From NCBI GenBank assembly GCA_016793165.1, contig JAEULA010000089.1, positions 246,267-310,266 on the forward strand: a stretch of DNA of 64,000 nt. Direction: 5' to 3'. The notes under the pieces were generated by a model. That model did not search any database, was not told the DNA's origin, and saw nothing but the letters and a program-made list of their open reading frames with translations. Both the position numbers and the translations under genes were made by a program. The stretch comes from Alphaproteobacteria bacterium (GTDB taxonomy: Bacteria > Pseudomonadota > Alphaproteobacteria > CACIAM-22H2). Below, piece after piece: positions 57,999 through 64,000 of this stretch; position 1 is the stretch's first letter; the number at the start of each line of letters is the position of its first letter.

Positions 57999-58954
57999 CG
58001 CGGCGCCTTGAAGGCGAATCGCATGTAGGACAGCGACAGCAGGAACAGGATCGCCGTCAGGATGTAGGCGACCGCCGCGGCGTAGCCGAAATCGTAGTCC
58101 CTGAAGCCGATGTGATAGGCGAAGAAGCCGAGGGTCGTGGTGGATCTCCCCGGGCCGCCCGCCGTCATCGTGACGATGCTGTCGAACACCTTGAGCGCGA
58201 AGACGGACTTCAGGATCACCGCGACCACGAGGACCGGGGCGAGCTGCGGCAGCGTCACGTCGCGAAAGACCTGCCAGTTCGTCGCGCCGTCGATCCGGGC
58301 CGCCTCCTGCGTGTCGGGCGGGATCGCCGCGAGGCCGCCCATCAGCATGAAGGTGAAGTAGGGCGCCCAGTGCCAGACATCGGCCGAGATCAGCGCGGCC
58401 ATCGCCCAGAACGGGCTGGCGAGATAGTCCGTCTCGCGCATGAACGGAAACACCGCCGATATCGTGCGCGCGAAGGCCCCGTAGTCGGGGTTGAGCATGA
58501 AGCGCCAGGAGATGCCGATGAGGGCGGGACTCATGGCGAACGGAAGGATCAGCAGCGTCCGGATCCAGCTCTTTCCGAATCCGGCGCGCAGCAGGAGCAT
58601 GGCGAGTCCCAGCGCGCTCAGGATGGTGACGCCGACGTCGATCGCCACGAAGGTCGCGGTGACGCGCAGCACGCCCCAGAACTCGGGATCGTGCACGAAG
58701 GCCTCTTCGTAGTTCTCGAGGCCGACGAAGCGTCCGAGATCCAGGCTCTTGGCCAGGTTCAGGACATGGAAGCTGGTCCAGAGCGAGCTCAGCAAGGGGT
58801 AGACGGTGGTGATTCCGACGAGCAGGAAAGCGGGCGCGATGAGGATGCCGGCGAGCTGCCGCTGGCTCATCCTCCGCTTCGCGCCCGGCCGGGCGGAATG
58901 TACCGGCGGCGCCGGCCGGACCCGCGTCCCGCCGGCCCCTCGCTCGGACTGCAT
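57995..58954 (-). CDS. Sugar-type ABC transporter permease (MalF family)
   Basis: A 319-residue permease if started at ATG 58954, 17 bases after the binding-protein stop; an internal ATG at 58870 would give 291 residues starting MSQRQLAGILIAPAFLLVG. The longer form provides the usual basic cytoplasmic tail and is preferred. Six spans and the EAA loop DTQEAARIDGATNWQVFRDVTLPQL in parts. Partner of the MalG-type subunit downstream. Confidence 0.92.
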   Translation of the reverse strand: MQSERGAGGTRVRPAPPVHSARPGAKRRMSQRQLAGILIAPAFLLVGITTVYPLLSSLWTSFHVLNLAKSLDLGRFVGLENYEEAFVHDPEFWGVLRVTATFVAIDVGVTILSALGLAMLLLRAGFGKSWIRTLLILPFAMSPALIGISWRFMLNPDYGAFARTISAVFPFMRETDYLASPFWAMAALISADVWHWAPYFTFMLMGGLAAIPPDTQEAARIDGATNWQVFRDVTLPQLAPVLVVAVILKSVFALKVFDSIVTMTAGGPGRSTTTLGFFAYHIGFRDYDFGYAAAVAYILTAILFLLSLSYMRFAFKAPR

Positions 58955-58971
58955 CGCGACGCGACGCCGCC

Positions 58972-60282
58972 TCAGCGGCCGCGCCGGATGACGCGCGCCG
59001 CCTGGGCCGCCGCGCCGTTCAAGGCGTCGGGGATCGTCTGCGTGCCGGTGACGACGTTGGACATCGCGGCCGAGAGGATGTCCACCACCGGCAGGAACTC
59101 CGGCACGTTCGGGATCGCCTTCGTCGTCGTCTCGAGGGCCCGAGCGGCGATGGCGTGCATGCCGGTGAAGCGCTCGTTGATCGCCGGGTCGCGCAGATTG
59201 CTCCAGTGCACGCAGACGACGTCGCTCTCGTTGGGATCGATCAGGATCGAGCGCTCGATCTCGGCGGTCGAGATGTAGTCGAGGAACTCGATCGCGGCGT
59301 CGCGGTTGCGCGTCTTGCCGTTCAATCCGTAGATCCAGTTGTTGGTGTAGGTCGTGGCTCCCTTGCCCGGGTACGAAGGCAGCGGCACGAATCCGACCTG
59401 ATCGAGCTTCACGCCGGCATCCGGCAGTCGGAAGCGGTTGTAGACGTGCCACCACACGGGAACCATGGCGGCCTTGCCCTGGAAGAAATACGTGGTCGAG
59501 TCGGCTTCATTGAAGGAGGCGGCGCCGACCGGCGTGATCTTGTGCTTGAGGATGATGTCGGTGAAGTCCTGCGTCGCCTTGATGCCGGCCGGGCTGTTGA
59601 AGATCGGGTTCATCTTGTCGTCGAACAGGTCGCCGCCCGCGCCCCACAGGAAGTTGTACCAGACCATCAGGTTCTGGCCGTCCTGACGACCGTAGGGGAT
59701 CGTGATGCCGGCGATGCCGGGGTTCTGCTCCTGCACCTTCTTGCCCGCCTCGACCATCTCGTCCCATGTCTTCGGCGGCTGCAGCCCGGCCTTGTCGAAC
59801 AGGTCCTTGCGGTACCAGAGCAGTTGGATGTGGCAGCGGATCGGCACGCCGTAGACGCCGCCCGGAAACACGCCCGAAGCGACGAAGGCGCCCGGGTGGC
59901 GCTTCAGGTCGATGTTGCGCGCGGCGAGGTCCTTGTCGATCGGAACCAGGTACTTGTCGACGAGGGGCGGGATCCAGACGTCCATCGCGGTGATGAGATC
60001 GAAGTCGTTCGATCCGCCGACCATCTCGGCCGTGAGGCGTTCGCGCAGCGCCACGAACGGCACGTAGACATAGGTGACCTTGATGCCGGTGAGCGCCTCG
60101 AAGGCCGCGACCTTCTTGGCGTGGGCGGCGAACTGCGTCGATTGCACCGCGAGGACCCGGATCTCCTTTCCGGCGAACGGCTTCCCGGGCGTGATGCCGG
60201 CTCGTGCCGACGGGGCCGCGAGCAGGCCCGATGCGGCGAGCGCGGCTGTGCTTCCTAGCATTTCCCGGCGATTGATCGACAT
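58972..60282 (-). CDS. Sugar-type ABC transporter substrate-binding protein (family 1)
   Basis: A 436-residue binding protein with a Tat-like signal (NRREMLGSTAALAASGLL) cleaved near SARAG at about residue 28. The mature part has KKVAAFEALTGIKVTYVYVP and TFDQ-like WDEMVEAGKKVQEQNPGI segments of the family. GGGAGGG upstream supports ATG 60282. First gene of an operon with two permeases, ATPase and dehydrogenase; divergent from the SnoaL-like gene at 60480, with repeated operator-like sequences in between. Confidence 0.94.
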   Translation of the reverse strand: MSINRREMLGSTAALAASGLLAAPSARAGITPGKPFAGKEIRVLAVQSTQFAAHAKKVAAFEALTGIKVTYVYVPFVALRERLTAEMVGGSNDFDLITAMDVWIPPLVDKYLVPIDKDLAARNIDLKRHPGAFVASGVFPGGVYGVPIRCHIQLLWYRKDLFDKAGLQPPKTWDEMVEAGKKVQEQNPGIAGITIPYGRQDGQNLMVWYNFLWGAGGDLFDDKMNPIFNSPAGIKATQDFTDIILKHKITPVGAASFNEADSTTYFFQGKAAMVPVWWHVYNRFRLPDAGVKLDQVGFVPLPSYPGKGATTYTNNWIYGLNGKTRNRDAAIEFLDYISTAEIERSILIDPNESDVVCVHWSNLRDPAINERFTGMHAIAARALETTTKAIPNVPEFLPVVDILSAAMSNVVTGTQTIPDALNGAAAQAARVIRRGR

Positions 60283-60301
60283 GACGGCACCCTCCCTGGC
60301 G

Positions 60302-60368
60302 TTGCGATTTCGACGGCACGGAAACATCGATCACACTCGGAATCAACCCGCGCCTTGCGATTCCGACG
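60302..60368. promoter_or_regulatory. Direct repeats TTGCGATTYCGACG in divergent promoter region
   Basis: TTGCGATTTCGACG at 60302-60315 and TTGCGATTCCGACG at 60355-60368 match at 13 of 14 bases and start 53 bases apart, close to five helical turns, so a regulator bound to both would sit on one face. They lie between the divergent sugar-import operon and the SnoaL-like gene. No regulator gene is adjacent. Confidence 0.5.
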
Positions 60369-60373
60369 CATCC

Positions 60374-60395
60374 TGCATACGAATGCAACGAATGC
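60374..60395. promoter_or_regulatory. TGCAT-N4-ATGCA dyad with overlapping direct repeat
   Basis: TGCATACGAATGCA (60374-60387) is a dyad with 5-bp arms. It overlaps two copies of ACGAATGC at 60379-60386 and 60388-60395. It lies 85 to 106 bases upstream of the SnoaL-like start at 60480, next to the direct repeats at 60302-60368. Confidence 0.4.
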
Positions 60396-60479
60396 CCAGG
60401 ACCATGCGGGCCGCGGGGTTTTTCGGCCGCTCGAAGGCCGCACGCACCCACGGGCGCATACCCACGGAAGGACGACGCA

Positions 60480-61523
60480 ATGGAAGACCAGCTGGCCGGG
60501 CTCAAGCCCTCCGCCTACGCGCCATACGGCAATCCGCGCGAGTACATCACCAGCTGGACCGACAAGATCTGGATCAGCCGCGGCCTCGGCCATCTGCGCG
60601 ACCACTACGCGCGGGAGGTCAAGGTCCACACGGCCTATGGCGAGACCTACGGCTTCGACCACGTCATGCGCAATTCGATCCAGCGCATGGTCGCCTTCCC
60701 CAATCGCGGCGGCGGGCATGACGACGTCATCTGGGAGCGGCGCGGCGACAACGGCTTCGTCAGCGCCCATCGCGTGCTCAACAACGCGACCCATCTCGGT
60801 CCCTGGACCTACGGCCCGCCGACCGGCAGGAACTGGGTCAATCGCGGCATGGCGCATTGCCTGGTGCAGGACAACAAGGTCGTCGAGGAGTGGGTGGTCC
60901 GCGACGAGTTCGCCGTGCTGCAGGATCTCGGCCTCGACCCCTATGCCATCGCGGGCGAGCTCCTGAGGAAGTCTCCGGTGCTGGGCGATGCGATGGAGGC
61001 GAACACGAGCCCTGTCTTTGCCGGCCGCATCAAGGATCCGATCAAGGAGGGCATCTCGGGCCCGCGCCCCGATCGCTATCGGCGCGAATGCGAGATGATC
61101 CTCGAGATGTTCCACGAGGTCTGGAACGGCCGTTTCTTCGACAAGCTGACCGACTATTTCGCCGACACCTGCGTCTGCCAGACGGTTCGCCTGCGCCGCG
61201 TCATGGGCATCGCGCCGTTCCAGCTCGAGATCATGAGCCTGCTCGCCGCCGTCCCCGACGGCGAGATCGAGGTGCGCGACATCTCGGTGCACGACTCCGT
61301 CGATCTCGGCCTGCGCATCGGCGTGATCTGGCTGTTGCGCGGCACCTACAGCGGCACGCCGCACTACGGTCCGACGAACAAGGCGCCGTTGAACATCCTC
61401 GGCTCGTCGCACTTCGAGTTCCGACAGGGCAAGCTGGTGCGCGAATGGCGCATCTTCGACGAGATCGCGGTCATCGCGCAGATCCTCGCCGGCGGCGGGC
61501 GCGAGGCGAAGGCGCCAGGCTGA
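60480..61523 (+). CDS. Tandem SnoaL/NTF2-like double-domain protein (paralog 1)
   Basis: A 347-residue protein with two NTF2/SnoaL-like domains, about residues 20-160 and 205-340. Each has the helix-strand pattern typical of the fold, for example DHYAREVKVHTAYGETYGFDHVMRNSIQ in parts and MFHEVWNGRFFDKLTDYF. It is clearly homologous to the protein at 62975 (shared VMRNSIQRMVAFP / VVRDTIQRLAAFP). Single SnoaL domains are polyketide cyclases, hydrolases or isomerases; a double-domain catabolic version has no function I can name. The last 14 codons fall inside the first unit of the 47-bp repeat array. Confidence 0.85.
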   Translation: MEDQLAGLKPSAYAPYGNPREYITSWTDKIWISRGLGHLRDHYAREVKVHTAYGETYGFDHVMRNSIQRMVAFPNRGGGHDDVIWERRGDNGFVSAHRVLNNATHLGPWTYGPPTGRNWVNRGMAHCLVQDNKVVEEWVVRDEFAVLQDLGLDPYAIAGELLRKSPVLGDAMEANTSPVFAGRIKDPIKEGISGPRPDRYRRECEMILEMFHEVWNGRFFDKLTDYFADTCVCQTVRLRRVMGIAPFQLEIMSLLAAVPDGEIEVRDISVHDSVDLGLRIGVIWLLRGTYSGTPHYGPTNKAPLNILGSSHFEFRQGKLVREWRIFDEIAVIAQILAGGGREAKAPG

Positions 61524-61915
61524 GTGGTCTTCGATCGACCGCCGAACGCGGGGCGCGCGCGCCGCGCTGAGCGGCCTTCGCTCGACCGGCGAGCGCGAGG
61601 CGCAGGCGCCGGGCTGGGCGCTGTCTCTTGCGGCAGGCTCATCCCCTCCTGTTCGGCATCGCCGAATAGGAGGAGTGGCAGCATGCGAAGCACGCTGACG
61701 GGGAGGTCGAGCGTGGCTCTGCGAGACGCCATTGATCTCCCCGCCCTCACTGCGCTCGGGCACCCCTCCTACCGCGGTGCGGCAGGAGGCGAAGAAGGAT
61801 CCTCGACCGATCGGGGCACGCGAGGCCAAGACGCCGGGATGAGAGACCTTCGATCCATCGGGCGGGCGCGAGGGCACGACGCCGGGACGAGAGGTCTACG
61901 ATCGATTTCGATGCC
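61481..61915. repeat. Degenerate array of ~47-bp direct repeats
   Basis: Units begin G(G/A)(T/C)C(T/C)TCG and contain a GCGCGAGGC...GCCGGG core. Positions: R0 61481-61525 (overlapping the 3' end of the SnoaL-like gene), R1 61526-61572, R2 61573-61619, R3 61798-61844, R4 61845-61892 and a partial R5 from 61893 up to the asparaginase stop. Element B splits the array between R2 and R3. Units are visibly related but diverged. The array fills the whole gap between two convergent genes. Confidence 0.7.
61643..61789 (+). repeat. Three-hairpin intergenic repeat, copy B
   Basis: Stem 1: CCCCTCCTGTTCG / CGAATAGGAGGAG (61643-61655, 61663-61675, 11 of 13). Stem 2: GGGGAGGTC / GATCTCCCC (61700-61708, 61734-61742, 8 of 9). 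Stem 3: CCTCCTACCGC / GCGGCAGGAGG (61765-61775, 61779-61789, 10 of 11). The order, loop size of stem 1 (7 bases) and linkers (GTGGCAGC, GCTGACGGGGAGGTC, GAGACGCC) match the reverse complement of copy A. Located inside the 47-bp repeat array between convergent genes. Confidence 0.75.
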
Positions 61916-61916
61916 G

Positions 61917-62897
61917 CTAGGCGCGCCGGAACATCGCGGCGATGTGGTCGCGATCCCGTGTCTCCCGCAGCGCCAGCATCAGGAGCAGGCGCGCCTTCTG
62001 CGGGTTGAGGGAGCCGGCGGGGATCGTGCCGTACTCGTCGTCGACCTTGGCGGACGTGACCGCGCCGCTGCCGACCCGGCTCGAGCGGACGACGACGACG
62101 CCGGCGGCGCGCGCCGTCGTCAGCGACGGCTTCACGGCCGCGGGAATGGAGCCATTGCCCGTGCTGGCGAACACGAGGCCCGCGGCGCCGTCGGCGATCG
62201 CGTGATCGACCAGGGCCGGGCTCATCCCGAGATGGCAATGGATGATGTCGACATGCGGAAGCTCGCCGGGGGCGTGCGGGTCGAATCGCGGCCGCGTTCC
62301 GTTCCGCGGTCGGTTGAAGAAGGCGATCTCCCCGCCGGCGACCGCCCCGACATGGCCCTGCTCCGCCGCCCCGAACGCGTCCGTCGCCGTGGCGTGGGCC
62401 TTCGTCACGAAGCGGGCGGCGCTGAGGCGGTCGTTCATGCACACCAGCACACCTTGATCCGCCGCCTCGGCCGACGTCGCGACCCGGACTGCGTTCAGCA
62501 GGTTGAGCGGTCCGTCGGCGCTGAGGGCGGAGGCCGGCCGCGCCGCGCCCGTGACCACGACCGGCGCGCCGGCCGGCAGCAGCAGGTCGAGGAAATAGGC
62601 GGTTTCCTCGAGCGTGTCGGTGCCATGGGTCACCACGATTCCGTCCGCCTCGTTCCGAGCCCGGATCGCGGCGATGCGGCGCGCGAGATCCAGCACCGTC
62701 GCGATCGGAATATCGTGGCTGGCGAGATGCGCGAACGCCTCGACGACGATGTCGGCAACGCCCGACAGGATGGGCAAGAGCTCCTGCACCGGATTGCGGG
62801 CGGCATCGAGTTCGTAGATCGTGGTCGCGTCCGGCGCAGCACCGGTCGAGGCGATCGTGCCGCCCATCGTCAGGATGGCAACCCTGGGCTTGCTCAT
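61917..62897 (-). CDS. L-asparaginase family protein (asparaginase/glutaminase fold)
   Basis: A 326-residue asparaginase. The catalytic Thr14 lies in MGGTIAS, the second triad in THGTDT (Thr93-Asp94 region, residues 90-95), and Lys166 in FVTKAHAT, matching the two catalytic threonines, Asp and Lys of bacterial asparaginases. GNGSIPA and SRVGSG are also conserved. There is no signal peptide, so a cytoplasmic enzyme is expected. It is flanked by two SnoaL-like paralogs, convergent with one and divergent from the other across 77 bases. Confidence 0.94.
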   Translation of the reverse strand: MSKPRVAILTMGGTIASTGAAPDATTIYELDAARNPVQELLPILSGVADIVVEAFAHLASHDIPIATVLDLARRIAAIRARNEADGIVVTHGTDTLEETAYFLDLLLPAGAPVVVTGAARPASALSADGPLNLLNAVRVATSAEAADQGVLVCMNDRLSAARFVTKAHATATDAFGAAEQGHVGAVAGGEIAFFNRPRNGTRPRFDPHAPGELPHVDIIHCHLGMSPALVDHAIADGAAGLVFASTGNGSIPAAVKPSLTTARAAGVVVVRSSRVGSGAVTSAKVDDEYGTIPAGSLNPQKARLLLMLALRETRDRDHIAAMFRRA

Positions 62898-62974
62898 TGC
62901 GCCTCCGCATTCACGGGCATCCGTCGCGCGACACCATGCACACGACCGTCATCTCTCAATACCCCGGAGATCCC

Positions 62975-64000
62975 ATGAGCGAGAAGCAGCCTTCCAAAGC
63001 GATGGTGAAGAAGGAATCGGCCGAAGAGGTGATGCAGGTCGAGCGTCGCGATTTCGTCGACCTGGTCCCGACCGACCGGCCGCGCAGCCAGAGCCTGCGC
63101 GGCTTCGATCCGATCTACACCGACATCGTGGACTACATCGTCCGCTGCACGCATCGCATCTGGGACGAGCGCGATGTCGGCTTGATCTATTCGCACTACA
63201 CGCACAATTCGGTGGTCTACACGAATTTCGGCACGCTCTATAACCGCGAGGACGTCGTGCGCGACACGATCCAGCGGCTCGCGGCCTTTCCCGAGCGGCG
63301 CGGGATGGCGACCCAGGTGGTCTGGCGCGGCAACGACGTCGACGGATTCTACACCTCGCATCTCGTGACGGGTTCCGGTCGGCACACGCAGTTCGGCCCC
63401 ATGGGCAAGCCGACCGGCCGGCCCTTCGTCTCGCGCACCATCGCCGACTGCATGGTGTTCGAGAACCGGATCTACCGCGAATGGATCGCGACCGACAGCA
63501 TGACGGTCGTGAAGCAGCTCGGCCTCGACGCCGATGCGATCGCCGAGGGGCGGGCCCGCGACATGGCGAAGCGCGGCATCGGTGTCGTCGACATCGGCGA
63601 GAACCGCCGGCTGCTCGGCCAGTACCCGCCGGAGGCCGAGGCGGACGTGTCGATCGCGCACGGCAACAGCGAAGCCGAGCTGCTGCACTGGCTCCACGAG
63701 ATCTACAACCGGCGCATGTTCGGCAAGATCAAGGAGGTCTATGCGCCCACCGTCCAGTGGCATGGGCCGCTGATGAAGGAGCTCGTCGGTCGTGCGGCCG
63801 TGCTGCACCAGACCCTGGGGCTCGTCGCCCTCATGCCCGACTGCGCCTTCGTGCCCCAGCACGTCTGCTCGACGCCCTGCAACGAAGGCGGCGAGAAGAT
63901 CGCCGTGCGCTGGATCATGGAGGGCCATCACCTCGGCTACGGCGCGCTCGGCGCGCCCACCGGCCATCGCCTGTTCCTGATGGGCATGTCGCATTTCCAC
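62975..64000 (+). CDS. Tandem SnoaL/NTF2-like double-domain protein (paralog 2), cut by window end
   Basis: At least 342 residues, open to the last base. ATG 62975 follows GGAG at 62965-62968; an in-frame ATG at 62936 is a weaker alternative. The N-terminal 25 residues are charged (MSEKQPSKAMVKKESAEEV), then two NTF2/SnoaL-like domains, with IWDERDVGLIYSHYTHNSVVY in parts and IYNRRMFGKIKEVYAPTVQW. It is paralogous to the protein at 60480. Divergent from the asparaginase, so the two probably share regulation. Confidence 0.85.
   Translation, partial: MSEKQPSKAMVKKESAEEVMQVERRDFVDLVPTDRPRSQSLRGFDPIYTDIVDYIVRCTHRIWDERDVGLIYSHYTHNSVVYTNFGTLYNREDVVRDTIQRLAAFPERRGMATQVVWRGNDVDGFYTSHLVTGSGRHTQFGPMGKPTGRPFVSRTIADCMVFENRIYREWIATDSMTVVKQLGLDADAIAEGRARDMAKRGIGVVDIGENRRLLGQYPPEAEADVSIAHGNSEAELLHWLHEIYNRRMFGKIKEVYAPTVQWHGPLMKELVGRAAVLHQTLGLVALMPDCAFVPQHVCSTPCNEGGEKIAVRWIMEGHHLGYGALGAPTGHRLFLMGMSHFH

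Overview
This is a 64 kb window of a GC-rich bacterial chromosome, densely packed with genes. The gene families suggest an alphaproteobacterium with a broad soil-type metabolism, possibly Rhodospirillales or Hyphomicrobiales (Reyranella-like). That placement is inference from gene content; no rRNA or other taxonomic marker is present. I saw no tRNA, rRNA, CRISPR array, integrase, transposase or phage gene. Nearly everything is catabolic or transport accessory content, strikingly rich in enzymes that cut or rearrange C-N (amide-type) bonds: amidase, gamma-glutamyltransferase, M20-family protein, D-aminopeptidase-like hydrolase, hydantoinase/oxoprolinase, cytosine-deaminase-like amidohydrolase, acetamidase/formamidase and asparaginase.

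Layout. 1-6.7 kb: end of an upstream gene coupled to an amidase, an 860-base gap, an alpha/beta hydrolase and a TTC38-like TPR protein (separated by an 11-bp hairpin), a LysR regulator and an epimerase. 6.9-19.7 kb: two transport/hydrolysis clusters pointing toward each other with a LysR gene between them. Cluster A (+) is a Tat-exported polar amino-acid binding protein, a gamma-glutamyltransferase, a dihydroxyphthalate-decarboxylase-like protein and an amino-acid permease. Cluster B (-) is an HpcH/HpaI aldolase, a peptide-binding protein, an M20-family protein and four oligopeptide ABC components. Both clusters are headed by the same CCATA-N9-TATGG dyad, which suggests one regulon. 19.8-29.5 kb: class II aldolase with a RidA-like partner, NTF2-like protein, membrane proteins, 3-hydroxyisobutyrate-dehydrogenase-like enzyme, a 56-residue PEP-CTERM protein, fatty acid hydroxylase, D-aminopeptidase-like hydrolase, parallel beta-helix protein and SDR.

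29.7-36.1 kb: a soluble globin-coupled chemotaxis sensor, then an operon AroM-like / DUF917 / HyuA-like / KefB-type antiporter. 36.3-50.1 kb: RIC iron-sulfur repair protein, a streptogramin-lyase-like beta-propeller with a cytochrome c, MFS exporter, PhyH dioxygenase, MtgA, amidohydrolase, GNAT, RidA, two EamA exporters, beta-lactamase-like hydrolase, acetamidase, CBS and LOG proteins, and a hydroxyacyl-CoA dehydrogenase. 50.2-64 kb: two sugar-type ABC importers (only the second has its own ATPase), a Gfo/Idh/MocA oxidoreductase, a second 3-hydroxyisobutyrate-dehydrogenase-like enzyme, and an asparaginase flanked by two paralogous double-domain SnoaL-like proteins, the last cut by the window edge.

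Two genome-level patterns stand out. Neighbouring genes on one strand very often overlap by exactly four bases (ATGA or GTGA), so translation is widely coupled. A previously unlabelled three-hairpin intergenic repeat occurs twice (51965-52116 and 61643-61789), once inside a binding-protein/permease operon and once inside an array of about 47-bp repeats that supplies the C-terminal codons of the neighbouring gene.
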